The translations under genes and the position numbers were made by a program. Positions 1 through 9,230 of a stretch of 64,000 bases of DNA are shown piece by piece (position 1 is the stretch's first letter; each line of letters opens with the position of its first letter). The stretch lies in the NCBI GenBank assembly GCA_001404055.1, contig CXTY01000015.1:296903-360902 (forward strand), in the 5' to 3' direction. The stretch is from Roseibium album (lineage in GTDB: Bacteria; Pseudomonadota; Alphaproteobacteria; Rhizobiales; Stappiaceae). Below the pieces are notes generated by a model that was not told the origin of the DNA, made no database searches, and saw only the letters and a program-made list of their open reading frames with translations.

Positions 1-1067
1 AAGGCATGGACGCGCTCAAGGCCGAGCGTCTTATGGGGATCATGATCCGCCCTGATTTTGGCGGAGAGGGTGCGAACCTGACGGAAGTTGCAGATATTTG
101 TGCAATTCTGGGTCAGGCCTGTGCATCGACAGCCATGACCTATGCCATGCACCAGATCCAGATCGCCAGCCTTGCTGATTACGCGATTGGCAGTAATTGG
201 CATGAAGAATTCCAGAAACGAATTTGCGCCGAACAACTCCTGATCGCCTCTGCGACCAGTGAGGCTGGTATCGGCGGTAACTTGCGAAATTCGATTTGTG
301 CGATCGAAGTCGAGGGCGACACAGCTCGTCTGACCAAGGATGCAATCGTCATTTCCTATGGTGCACATGCAGATGCCACGATGGTCACATCCCGTCGTCA
401 TCCGGATGCAGCGCATTCCGACCAGGTCGCAACGATTTTCCTGAAGGACCAGTACACGCTTGAGCAGACCAGTGTGTGGGACACGCTTGGAATGCGTGGA
501 ACCTGTTCTGACGGGTTCATTTTCAAGGCGGAAGCGCCAAAGGAACAGATCCTGCCGCGGCCATTTGCCGAGATTGCAGCGCAATCCATGTTGGCGGTTT
601 CCCATCTGTTGTGGGGTGCTTTGTGGTACGGAATTGCAGCTGACGCCACCGCAAGGGCTCAGAGCTTTGTCAAGGCGGCTGCGCGCAAATCACCGGGCCA
701 GGTGCCTCCAGGGGCGCTGCGTCTCGCCGAGGCATCCAGTTTGCTGCAATTGGTCAAATCCAATGTGGTTGCCGGTCTCAAGCAGTTTGCTGCCTGCAAG
801 GGCGATGGCGATGCCTTGAATGCCATGAGTTTTTCGGTTGCGATGAACAACGTGAAAATCGGTACGTCTCAAACGATCCTGACCATCATCAACCACTGCA
901 TGCTGATTTGCGGTATCGCCGGGTACAAGAACGGAACGCCGTTCAGTCTTGGTCGCCATCTGCGCGACGCCCATTCAGCACAGCTGATGATTTCCAACGA
1001 TCGTATTCTGGGCAACACATCGACCATGTTGCTCGTGAACAAACAAGACACCAGCCTGTTAGGGTAA
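1..1067 (+). CDS. Acyl-CoA dehydrogenase family protein (5' end outside window)
   Basis: A flavin-dependent acyl-CoA (or acyl-carrier-protein) dehydrogenase-like protein. The visible 353 residues begin inside the N-terminal helical domain: the stretch GIMIRPDFGGEGANL matches the usual 'G..vPe.fGG.G' segment, which normally follows 30-40 more residues, so the true start lies upstream. The middle beta domain contains SEAGIGGN and WDTLGMRGTCSDGF, the latter like the 'k.g.Rgt.s..v.f' segment of the family. The C-terminal half is helical. It is followed after 3 bases by the amino acid:carrier-protein ligase gene and is clearly in the same operon. Family knowledge: dehydrogenases in such loci may act on carrier-protein-bound acyl or aminoacyl groups. 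The substrate here cannot be read from sequence. I could not place the catalytic glutamate with certainty. Confidence 0.85.
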   Translation, partial: GMDALKAERLMGIMIRPDFGGEGANLTEVADICAILGQACASTAMTYAMHQIQIASLADYAIGSNWHEEFQKRICAEQLLIASATSEAGIGGNLRNSICAIEVEGDTARLTKDAIVISYGAHADATMVTSRRHPDAAHSDQVATIFLKDQYTLEQTSVWDTLGMRGTCSDGFIFKAEAPKEQILPRPFAEIAAQSMLAVSHLLWGALWYGIAADATARAQSFVKAAARKSPGQVPPGALRLAEASSLLQLVKSNVVAGLKQFAACKGDGDALNAMSFSVAMNNVKIGTSQTILTIINHCMLICGIAGYKNGTPFSLGRHLRDAHSAQLMISNDRILGNTSTMLLVNKQDTSLLG

Positions 1068-1070
1068 ATT

Positions 1071-1979
1071 ATGGACGCGCAAGTTTCATTTCTTGACCGG
1101 TTGTTCGCGGAAGGCGTTCTGCACGCATCCGGTGTTGACGGTCTTTATGCCCGCAGCGGTGAATTTGAAGACGTAATCGCCCGGTTCGAAACCTTTGCCC
1201 TTTCCTACGGCAAGGATGAAATATCCGAAGCCATGGTCTTTCCGCCTGGCATGACCATGCAGGACTTCGAAACAAGCGGTTACATGAAGAGCTTCCCGCA
1301 GCTGGCGGGTACAGTTCACGCTTTCTGCGGCAATGACCACGATCATATGGGCCTTCTGCAATGTATGGCTGCGGGCGAAGATTGGTCGGAGAAACAGAAA
1401 CCAACCCAGGTCGCGCTGACCCCGGCTGCCTGTTATCCGCTCTACCCGATTCTGTCCAAACGCGGTCCGCTGCCGGCAGAAGGTGCTTACGTCGCCCTGC
1501 AGTCGTATTGCTTCCGTCATGAGCCATCAAAAGACCCGGCACGGATGCAGATGTTCCGCCAGCGTGAGTATGTGCGTGTCGGTTCTGCCGAACAGACAAT
1601 GGAATTCCGCGAAACCTGGAAACAGCGCGGTCAGGATATGATGGAGCGTCTGCAGCTGCCGCATCACGTTGATGTCGCAAACGATCCGTTTTTCGGCCGT
1701 GCCGGCAAGATCATGGCCTCCGGCCAGCGTGAGCAGGAACTTAAGTTCGAAATGCTGGTTCCGATCACTTCGAAGGAAAATCCGACGGCCTGCATGAGCT
1801 TCAACTACCACATGGACAATTTCGGCAATGCCTGGAACATTCGTCAGGCCGACGGATCACCCGCGCATACCGCATGTGTTGGTTTTGGGCTCGAGCGACT
1901 GGCTTTGGCTCTGTTCCGCCACCATGGTTTCGATACAGCTGATTGGCCGGACGGCGTCAAATCCCTCCTTTGGGGGTAA
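1071..1979 (+). CDS. Amino acid:[carrier protein] ligase (class II aaRS-like)
   Basis: A 302-residue homologue of the bacterial amino acid:[carrier protein] ligases first described in Bradyrhizobium. These are relatives of atypical seryl-tRNA synthetases that load glycine or alanine onto the phosphopantetheine of a small carrier protein instead of tRNA. The class II motifs are visible: motif 2 around FRHEPS...[11 protein letters not shown] and motif 3 [12 protein letters not shown]. No tRNA-binding domain is present, as expected for the family. Cys121 (in PAACYP), Glu166 (in REYVRVG) and Cys269 (in CVGFGLERL) form a plausible zinc site of the atypical SerRS type. The gene lies 3 bases after the dehydrogenase gene and 16 before the DUF1839 gene. 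The carrier protein is not in the window and may lie upstream. Which amino acid is used cannot be decided here. Confidence 0.9.
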   Translation: MDAQVSFLDRLFAEGVLHASGVDGLYARSGEFEDVIARFETFALSYGKDEISEAMVFPPGMTMQDFETSGYMKSFPQLAGTVHAFCGNDHDHMGLLQCMAAGEDWSEKQKPTQVALTPAACYPLYPILSKRGPLPAEGAYVALQSYCFRHEPSKDPARMQMFRQREYVRVGSAEQTMEFRETWKQRGQDMMERLQLPHHVDVANDPFFGRAGKIMASGQREQELKFEMLVPITSKENPTACMSFNYHMDNFGNAWNIRQADGSPAHTACVGFGLERLALALFRHHGFDTADWPDGVKSLLWG

Positions 1980-1995
1980 GAGGAAATCAACTTCC

Positions 1996-3018
1996 ATGAG
2001 TGAAGCCGTTTTTGACCACCTCAATGCGGAAATCTATGTCCGCAGTCCGCTGCATGCCCAGGAGCGTGATTGGCCGGAAACCAATTGCTATCTCGATGTC
2101 TGGATTGAGGTTCTGCCGTCGTTGGGTCTTCCCCCTGAAGCCTGTCTTGCCTATTCGTTGACGCAGGATTTTGAAGGCGACCAGTTTACCTTCTTCAAGG
2201 TGCCGCTTGAGGATCTTGAAGCGCTCTACGGCCTGAAGGTCACGGAACTGGCGATCTATGATCGCGTAGAAAATCATGTCCAGACCCAGATCGACAGAGG
2301 ACGTCTGTCACTGGTTGAGGTGGATAGTTTTTTCCTGCCTGACACACATGGCGTCGGGTATCACGAGACCCATGGCAAAACCACGATAGCTGTCAACAGG
2401 ATGGATTTCGAAAGTCGCACCATGGAGTATTTCCATGGTCTCGGTCTTCACTCGCTTGAAGGCGATGATTTTGACGGGGTTTTTCAGCGCGGTGACCATG
2501 TAAAGCCAACGGCGTTTCTGCCCTATACCGAATTTGTGAAGTTTCCGGCGCACAAACCTTCGCCAGAGCACATTCTGCAGGTGTCAGAGCAATTGCTTCG
2601 TCGTCATCTTGCGCGCCGTCCTGATGAAAATCCGGTGGCTGCTTTTGCAAGCGCTTTTCCCGGGCAAGTGGAGAAAGTCAGCGCGCGTGAGTTTGAGTTC
2701 TTTCATCTTTATGCCTTCAACACACTGCGCCAGCTGGGCGCCAACTTCGAGCTGTTTTCCTCTTATCTTGAATGGCTTGTCAGCCAGGGGCGGACTGAGT
2801 TGGCTGAAGGCGTAGCGGAAGCCAAAACCATTTCGTCAAACTGCAAGATGGTCCAGTTCAAACTGGCACGTGCCGTGATGCGGAAGAAGTTTCAGGGTCT
2901 GGAGGAAGGTCTGCTTCCGGCAGTCAATGCCTGGGACAACCTGATGCAGCTGCTCGACGGGCACTATGGAGCAGAAGAAACCAAATACGTTCCTGCAATC
3001 AGTGTAGTCGGCGCCTGA
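1996..3018 (+). CDS. DUF1839 family protein
   Basis: A 340-residue soluble protein of the DUF1839 family, which is often found beside amino acid:carrier-protein ligases. The start chosen is the ATG at 1996, preceded by the purine-rich AAGAGGAAAT; a longer reading would overlap the ligase gene. The N-terminal part contains NCYLDVWIEVL and LTQDFEGDQFTFFKVP, and a central segment reads DSFFLPDT.GVGYHETHGKTT. That resembles the cysteine-peptidase-like or BtrH-type N-terminal folds that act on carrier-protein-bound amino acids, but no catalytic triad is assigned with confidence. The C-terminal third is helical. Its stop codon directly abuts the ATG of the GH2 gene, implying translational coupling. 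Role by context: acceptor or transfer step after aminoacyl loading (inference). Confidence 0.8.
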   Translation: MSEAVFDHLNAEIYVRSPLHAQERDWPETNCYLDVWIEVLPSLGLPPEACLAYSLTQDFEGDQFTFFKVPLEDLEALYGLKVTELAIYDRVENHVQTQIDRGRLSLVEVDSFFLPDTHGVGYHETHGKTTIAVNRMDFESRTMEYFHGLGLHSLEGDDFDGVFQRGDHVKPTAFLPYTEFVKFPAHKPSPEHILQVSEQLLRRHLARRPDENPVAAFASAFPGQVEKVSAREFEFFHLYAFNTLRQLGANFELFSSYLEWLVSQGRTELAEGVAEAKTISSNCKMVQFKLARAVMRKKFQGLEEGLLPAVNAWDNLMQLLDGHYGAEETKYVPAISVVGA

Positions 3019-5463
3019 ATGGTCGATCTGTCCACGGCGGAATGGACCCTTGCGCTGACCGAACCGGATGTATTTGCATCTTCACTTTCAACCGGTCATC
3101 GGTGGGATCATGTTCCCGCGAAGGTTCCGGGAACTGCCGCAGGCGCGTTGGCCGCAGCCGGTCGCTATGATCCTGACAACCCGGCCCCATTACACGACAA
3201 TGACATCTGGTATGAAGCCTGGTTCGATGCGGAGCCAGGAGCGTACCGTCTCTGCTTCGACGGCCTTGCGACCATTGCCGAAGTTTTTCTGAACGATGTG
3301 AGGGTTCTGGAAAGCCGGAATATGTTCCGGAAATTCCATGTGCATGTTGATTTACCAGGGCGTAACAAGCTTCAGATCTGCTTTCGAGCGCTGAACCCGC
3401 AACTGAACGCCAAGGGGCCGCGCGCGCGCTGGAAGCCGCAATTGGCAACGTCACAGGGTCTGCGTCTGATCCGCACCACATTGCTCGGGCATATGCCGGG
3501 CTGGTGCCCGGAAATTCACGCGGTCGGACCCTATCGGCCAATTCGATTAGAACCGGCGGATCAATTGCGGATAACTGAAAAACATATTCAGGCCGACCTG
3601 GCTCCCGACGGCAGCGCGACGCTCACAGTTTCAGCAAAACTGGAAAATACCGAACACCAACCCGTGCTGAAATGTGCGGGTACTTCTGTGCAAATGGTCG
3701 CACAGGAAGACGGTACGCACATCGGCGTTCTCAGACCTGAGGCGATCACGCCATGGATGCCTCATACGCATGGTGTGCCAGCTCTTTATGATGTGATCTT
3801 GGAAGTTGCTGGACAGACGCTTTCACTTGGAAAGACCGGGTTCCGGCGTCTTGAAACCGACCATGGGGTAGACGGCAAGGGCTTTGGTCTCAAGGTCAAT
3901 GGTATTCCGGTCTTCTGCCGTGGCGCCGTGTGGACCAATGCAGATCTCCTGAACCTTTCCAGTGAAAAAGAGACTTATCGTCCCCTTCTGGAAGCTGCCA
4001 GGGATGCGGGCATGAACATGCTACGGATTGGCGGCACCATGCTTTATGAAAGCAGGGCTTTCTTTGAAGTTTGTGACGAGCTTGGTCTTCTGGTCTGGCA
4101 AGATTTTCAGTTCGCCAATTATGACTACCCGGTCAAGGACGAAGCGTTTGTCGAGGAAGTTCGCGCCGAGGTTTTCGATCAGCTGCAAGAGACACAAGGG
4201 TGCCCCTCGTTGGCAGTTTTGTGTGGTGGTAGTGAAATCTACCAGCAAGGCGCGATGATGGGATTGCCGGAAAGCCGCTGGAAAGGGCCTCTTTGCGAAG
4301 AGATTCTCCCTCAATTGGCAGCGCAATACCGACCGGACGTTCCTTACGCTGCAAACTCCCCCGTCAGTGGCGTTCTGCCCTTTTCTCCAAACGAGGGCAT
4401 CGCGCACTACTACGGTGTTGGCGCATACCAAAAGCCCCTGGAGGATGCACGCAGAACGGACGTGCGATTTGCAGGCGAATGCCTGGCCTTTTCAAACATT
4501 CCCGAACAGCGCAGCCTCGAAAAATATTTGCCTGTGAAACCCGGCCATGATCCGCGCTGGAAGGCGCGTGTACCACGCGACCGAGGCGCTGGATGGGATT
4601 TTGAAGACATTCGCGACCACTATTTGAAAGCGCTATATGGTGTCGATCCGGCTACTCTGCGCTACAGCGACCCTGATCGATATCTGGATCTCGGTCGCGC
4701 TGTGACCGGAGAGGTTATGGAACAGACCTTTGCCGAGTGGCGGCGAAAAGGATCGTCTTGCCTAGGAGCCCTGGTCTGGACCTTCCAGGACCTTGCGTTG
4801 GGAGCGGGATGGGGTTTGATAGACGCCAATGGTGTACCGAAACCGGCGTATCATGCCCTCAAAAGAGCTTTCAGACCTTTGCAGGTTAGTCTGACCGATG
4901 AAGGCACAAATGGGCTAGCGATTCATGTCATCAACGACCTGCCCACTGAGAAGAATGTGGTCTTGAGCCTACAGTGTCTTCGGCACGGACAGACACCGGT
5001 TGTTTCCGGCCAGACCGAATTGCATGTGAAGCCACATGATGCCCTTGAACTGAATGCCGTCGAGCTGATAGGCGCGTTCTTTGACGTGACCTATGCCTAT
5101 CGTTTTGGGCCGCCTTCGCATGACGTGACTGTGGTGCGGATGACAGATCCCGAGACTGGTGAGTTACTGGCTGACGCCTATCATTTCCCACTTGGGTTTG
5201 ATTCATCAAAAGTATCAGCGAGTGTTGAAGCCAAACTGGAAAGGGATGTATCGGGGGACTGGCATCTGGCTCTGGAAACTGATTGCCTGCTTCGGTCTGT
5301 CCACATTGATTGTGAAACACATCAGCCTTTGGAAAACTGGTTCCACCTGCCGCCAGGTTCCAGAAAACTTGTCAGATTGAAACCCCGTGCGGAGTCCGAT
5401 ACGGACGCAGCACCGGTTTGTCGGGCTGCGGCATTGAACCGCGACCGCATCTCAGCCGGTTGA
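3019..5463 (+). CDS. Glycoside hydrolase family 2, beta-mannosidase-like
   Basis: An 814-residue GH2 enzyme whose length and architecture match beta-mannosidases: an N-terminal jelly-roll (about 1-170), an immunoglobulin-like domain, a TIM barrel (about 270-620) and C-terminal sandwich domains. Glu406 in LCGGSEIYQQ sits where family members carry the acid/base Glu (W.GNNE). Glu487 in FAGECLAFSNIPEQ sits where the nucleophile Glu is found (SEFGfqS.P). No signal peptide is visible, so it probably works in the cytoplasm. It starts immediately after the DUF1839 stop codon and its 3' end overlaps the convergent hydrolase gene by 12 bp. The substrate is inferred to be a beta-mannoside or similar glycoside. 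Its coupling to aminoacyl-carrier-protein genes suggests a biosynthetic or trimming role rather than catabolism. Confidence 0.85.
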   Translation: MVDLSTAEWTLALTEPDVFASSLSTGHRWDHVPAKVPGTAAGALAAAGRYDPDNPAPLHDNDIWYEAWFDAEPGAYRLCFDGLATIAEVFLNDVRVLESRNMFRKFHVHVDLPGRNKLQICFRALNPQLNAKGPRARWKPQLATSQGLRLIRTTLLGHMPGWCPEIHAVGPYRPIRLEPADQLRITEKHIQADLAPDGSATLTVSAKLENTEHQPVLKCAGTSVQMVAQEDGTHIGVLRPEAITPWMPHTHGVPALYDVILEVAGQTLSLGKTGFRRLETDHGVDGKGFGLKVNGIPVFCRGAVWTNADLLNLSSEKETYRPLLEAARDAGMNMLRIGGTMLYESRAFFEVCDELGLLVWQDFQFANYDYPVKDEAFVEEVRAEVFDQLQETQGCPSLAVLCGGSEIYQQGAMMGLPESRWKGPLCEEILPQLAAQYRPDVPYAANSPVSGVLPFSPNEGIAHYYGVGAYQKPLEDARRTDVRFAGECLAFSNIPEQRSLEKYLPVKPGHDPRWKARVPRDRGAGWDFEDIRDHYLKALYGVDPATLRYSDPDRYLDLGRAVTGEVMEQTFAEWRRKGSSCLGALVWTFQDLALGAGWGLIDANGVPKPAYHALKRAFRPLQVSLTDEGTNGLAIHVINDLPTEKNVVLSLQCLRHGQTPVVSGQTELHVKPHDALELNAVELIGAFFDVTYAYRFGPPSHDVTVVRMTDPETGELLADAYHFPLGFDSSKVSASVEAKLERDVSGDWHLALETDCLLRSVHIDCETHQPLENWFHLPPGSRKLVRLKPRAESDTDAAPVCRAAALNRDRISAG

Positions 5464-7251
5464 AGCCAACTGCTGTTCTCTTTGAGCTGGGGTTTGATCC
5501 GAATTTTCAACTGATGCGTTAGCGGCGTCGACGAGAGTGTCGATGAAAGCCGTACGTGCATGGACCGGTGTCAGGCGATGGTCTGCGTGCTCAATGGTGG
5601 TGTATGTCACATTGGTGAGCCCGGAGAGCCCACTCAGATCTGGCCCGAAGTGTGCCTTGAGTTCTTCAATGCTGCCGTCCCCGATACTGCAGAGAAAATG
5701 AACCGGCACTTTCCGATCCTGCAGCGTTTGAAACATGTCCAGCGCCTCCAGCTTCATCCGCCCGAATTTCGTAAGACGCGGAAAATACTGTGACGTTTTC
5801 TCCGTGGTTTTCTTGAAGGCCAATCGTGCGACACCCTTGGTAGCGGCCGGAACGTCGATGTCACCCTTGAGCAGCCGTTTGACAATCTTCGGGTCCGAAA
5901 GTCGTTTCTTATATTCACCGCCCGAGCGGTACATCATGTTTTTCAGTTCATTCGGAACATCCTTGTCCCAGATGAACTTCAGCTGATTGACCAGAACGAG
6001 CTGTCGGACGCGCGAGTCATTTGCTGCCGTGTGAAAGGCTGCATAAGCACTGCTACACCGTCCCACCAGAGTTATGGGACCGTTCCATCGCTCGCTGGCA
6101 TAATCCACCAGGTGTTGAAAATCCTCGATCGATACGGGCGTATAAAGGACTTCCTGGCCAACAGGGAGGTCAGGATAGCTGTCTCCCGTGTTCACGCTGT
6201 CAAATCGGAGAGACGTGACCCCGTGGGTTGCCAGAACTCTGGCCGCATGAACGCTGTTGCGTGCCAAGCCGCCGTGATGGTCGTAGCCACCGGTATTTCC
6301 GAAAATGAAAACGGGACCGTTGCCACTTCCAGGTAATGGGCTGGTGACAACAATCATCAGTTTTTTATCAGCAACTTCCAGGTAACTTGTGGTCTCCTGA
6401 AAAGCGGTAGTCTCTAGCGATGAGGATTGCTGTTGCACATTGAGCGGTGGCGAATGATCTTTGGCCTCGCCCTGGGTTTCCTTTAGCCACTCGACAAGTG
6501 TTTCAACGAGCCGATAGGGAACTTTTGACGTCAGAACTTCGACGGTCAGGTCGGCAAATTCGGGAAAGTCACAAATACGAGCCTTCTCGCATTTCGACTG
6601 GAGTTCTGTACTGAAATTTTGGTCGCTCTTGATATTTTCCCGTGCAAAACAAAGCACAGGCAACTCTTGCAGCGCTTCAGGACAATCCAGTTTCACTTTC
6701 GACAGGTCTTCCACGACTTTGGGCGGCATAACATTGCCCAAAATCGAGGTTTGATCCGTGTCCAGCCGGGTCAGAGGGATCTGTTCAGTCTCATAAAGTA
6801 GCTTCTCGCTGAGTTTCGTCTCGCGAATGTATCGGCGGCCATTGACGAGAGGCGCAGCGAAAATTGCTCCGGAAAGATCATTCCGTTTCTGGATTAAACG
6901 GTGCGCGATGACGGTCCCGAAATTCAGACCGAAGACAACTATCGTTTCGCAGCCGAGTGTCCGAAGGACATTGGCTCCCTTGTCTGCCGCATCTACCCAG
7001 CTTTCAAGGTCATCGTTTTCTTTGGGGTCGAAGGAATCGACTGTTCCGGGATAATCAAAACGCAACGCAGGAAATCCTGCGGATGCAATGGCATCAGCCA
7101 GGATCTTGTAAAATTTCCGGCTGCAGACCTCATCGTGACCCCAGGGACGGCAAAGCAAGACACCCGTGCTTCGACGCCGTTTGCCCTTTGGACTTGCCAG
7201 GATTGCCGATACCCCATCGAAATAGAAAGGGTATCTATCAAGGTCTGACAT
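5452..7251 (-). CDS. Tandem alpha/beta-hydrolase protein
   Basis: A 599-residue protein with two alpha/beta-hydrolase folds (about residues 20-260 and 295-590). The first contains RPWGHDEV, LRFDYPGTVDS and, at the nucleophile elbow, GLNFGT with Asn110 where Ser is normal. The second contains GNTGGYDHHGG, LRFDSVNTGDS and the elbow GRCSSAY with Cys399 in the usual Ser position. Similar S33-type hydrolases occur in exosortase and exopolysaccharide loci, where they are thought to act on the lipid carrier or polymer; that function is not proven. It begins a leftward transcription unit that follows the flippase gene (157-bp gap). No secretion signal is evident. Activity is uncertain because neither elbow shows the classical G-x-S-x-G. 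Confidence 0.75.
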   Translation of the reverse strand: MSDLDRYPFYFDGVSAILASPKGKRRRSTGVLLCRPWGHDEVCSRKFYKILADAIASAGFPALRFDYPGTVDSFDPKENDDLESWVDAADKGANVLRTLGCETIVVFGLNFGTVIAHRLIQKRNDLSGAIFAAPLVNGRRYIRETKLSEKLLYETEQIPLTRLDTDQTSILGNVMPPKVVEDLSKVKLDCPEALQELPVLCFARENIKSDQNFSTELQSKCEKARICDFPEFADLTVEVLTSKVPYRLVETLVEWLKETQGEAKDHSPPLNVQQQSSSLETTAFQETTSYLEVADKKLMIVVTSPLPGSGNGPVFIFGNTGGYDHHGGLARNSVHAARVLATHGVTSLRFDSVNTGDSYPDLPVGQEVLYTPVSIEDFQHLVDYASERWNGPITLVGRCSSAYAAFHTAANDSRVRQLVLVNQLKFIWDKDVPNELKNMMYRSGGEYKKRLSDPKIVKRLLKGDIDVPAATKGVARLAFKKTTEKTSQYFPRLTKFGRMKLEALDMFQTLQDRKVPVHFLCSIGDGSIEELKAHFGPDLSGLSGLTNVTYTTIEHADHRLTPVHARTAFIDTLVDAANASVENSDQTPAQREQQLASTG

Positions 7252-7407
7252 CGTAATTCCTCAACCGACTGAAAAATCCATGGCAATCGCGTGTGCAAGC
7301 GCACCGTATTCCGGTGTCCGGTTTAGCCTTTGTTCTGCTATCACAGGTTCGTTAACAAGGCGCTCACGCGCAACTGTTGCCAGGGACAGACATCCAGGAG
7401 ACACAAC

Positions 7408-8913
7408 TCAACTTGAGGTGCCGGTTGCACCAAGGACTGAAAGTGCAGGTCTTAAAATAGGTTTGAAGCGATTTGGCACATGTCTGTCGAATGTGTCCCT
7501 TACGATTTTCAGATCCGCCTCCGGGATAGATTTTGTAAGGCGCAGAAAAAACACGTAAACAACGCCGGCAACTGGTATAGCGATCGCCAAACCGGCAAGT
7601 CCGCCCTGTTGGAGCAGGATGGCATATGCGGTTGCTGCGCACGCCATGCCTGATATCAGAATGCGGACCTGGGCACTCAAGTCGATTGCCAATCCGAGAC
7701 GCCGGTAACAATAAACCGCGAGCCAGGCAAAAATCGCGACACCGATCACGCCTCTGATAACGGCAGCACCGATCCCACCGAACATTGGTGTGAAAATCAG
7801 GTTCAGGGTAATCAGTCCGCCAGCGGCGAAGCTGTTCATGAAAAGAAGGCGCCGGTCATTTTCAAACGCAAGCATGGCGGCTAGTGGCACGGAAAAAAGC
7901 GCTTGAGGCAGCGAAAAGAAAACAAGGATGACCGCGATGGGGACTGCAGGTAGGAAGTCGTAACCGAATGCAAACGGGATGAGTTCAGGCATGACAGCTG
8001 CTCCGCCCAGGCTCACTGGCAGAAGCAGCAGGCTCAACCACCTTAAGGACCGGTCATACGAAATCTTGAGTTGCTCGGTCGCATTATCATCGAACAACTT
8101 GCCGAATCCAGGCGTCAGACCGGCCGCCATGTAAAACGATAGCTGCAGAATTAGGCTTGAAAAGGTCACAGCTGCAGCGAAATAACCGACATCGACGACT
8201 GAAAAGAACAGTCCGATGAACACAAGTTCCACGCGGGTTTTGATCAGACTGTCCAAAATGATGGAAATCCAATTGCTATTGCCGTATCGAACCATCTGGT
8301 CGCTTATCTCAGCATCCTGCGTACGCACCGGGTTCCGGAACTGCTTCAGGCCAAACGCCTGCGGTAAATGCCTTGCCAGATAGCCCAGCATTGCTCCTGC
8401 AGGTCCGAATAGAAACGCACCGGTCAAGGTAATCGGAATTTGCAGTAAAGAGCCAAGCGCGGTTTTCTTAGCCGCCTTGGGAAATTGTCCGAGACCGTGT
8501 TCCGCAGCAATAACGAAATGCCCCTGAGCATACGCAATGCATGTCACGCCCGCGATAATCCAGACAAACGCAGAGTTGGGGTCATCCGTTGCATGGACAT
8601 AGATGCCGTAAAGCAGAAACAATGAGCTGACGAGAAATACTGGCCACATGTATTTCAGGTAGTAAATCCTGACCAGACCGTTTCTGGCTTCAGCGGTGTC
8701 CTTTTGGCGGGAAATATACCGCAGGATAACTGCCGGAATTCCTCTTCCGGCAACGATTGCACCGGTGATCGCGACCCAGAGAGCCAATGCGGTCAAGCCT
8801 GTCCCTTCTGCACCAAGCATCCGAGCAACAACGACCGAACTCAAAAATCCTGCGATAAGGGAGAGAATTCCAGATGCTGAAACAAAGAGACTGGCGCTGA
8901 TCAACGAGTGCAT
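7408..8913 (-). CDS. Polysaccharide flippase, Wzx/MATE-like
   Basis: A 501-residue membrane protein with about 12-14 hydrophobic segments and the N-terminal pattern of the polysaccharide biosynthesis / O-antigen flippase family (SGILSLIAGFLSSVVVARML). It would flip undecaprenyl-linked repeat units across the inner membrane for Wzx/Wzy-dependent polymer assembly. The ATG at 8913 is preceded by CGAGGTAAAAA, a good ribosome-binding site. It lies between the tandem hydrolase and a GT4 gene, all read leftward, and faces the rightward polymerase and chain-length genes of the same locus. The substrate cannot be predicted. Confidence 0.85.
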   Translation of the reverse strand: MHSLISASLFVSASGILSLIAGFLSSVVVARMLGAEGTGLTALALWVAITGAIVAGRGIPAVILRYISRQKDTAEARNGLVRIYYLKYMWPVFLVSSLFLLYGIYVHATDDPNSAFVWIIAGVTCIAYAQGHFVIAAEHGLGQFPKAAKKTALGSLLQIPITLTGAFLFGPAGAMLGYLARHLPQAFGLKQFRNPVRTQDAEISDQMVRYGNSNWISIILDSLIKTRVELVFIGLFFSVVDVGYFAAAVTFSSLILQLSFYMAAGLTPGFGKLFDDNATEQLKISYDRSLRWLSLLLLPVSLGGAAVMPELIPFAFGYDFLPAVPIAVILVFFSLPQALFSVPLAAMLAFENDRRLLFMNSFAAGGLITLNLIFTPMFGGIGAAVIRGVIGVAIFAWLAVYCYRRLGLAIDLSAQVRILISGMACAATAYAILLQQGGLAGLAIAIPVAGVVYVFFLRLTKSIPEADLKIVRDTFDRHVPNRFKPILRPALSVLGATGTSS

Positions 8914-9230
8914 TTTTTACCTCGGGACACATTGTTGCGCCCATCGCGAATTCAATAAAGTCGTCAGGCTTTATAAGGCGCAATACCTTAAGAATTGATG
9001 CCAGGAGTATCCTGCTGTGCAATTGATTTGGAATAGGAGGCCCCTGAGGAGATCATCCTGCGCGATTATCTGCTCCAACTGAGCTTAAAGGTACTCGCCA
9101 AGACACTGTCTATCGAGTTTTGACCAGATCAGCTCCCGGAAAGCCTGAATCTTGCTCAATCAGCCTCTGCCTGATGATTACTGGGCCATCATCTTACATG
9201 GAAAACAAGCCAACCGAAGGGTTAGGGAAA
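8914..9230. other. Intergenic gap, promoter region of the flippase gene
   Basis: These 317 bases separate the leftward flippase gene from the end of the leftward GT4 gene. I see no credible coding sequence. The segment next to 8913 holds the flippase ribosome-binding site. No clear terminator hairpin or insertion-sequence end was recognised. Confidence 0.4.
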
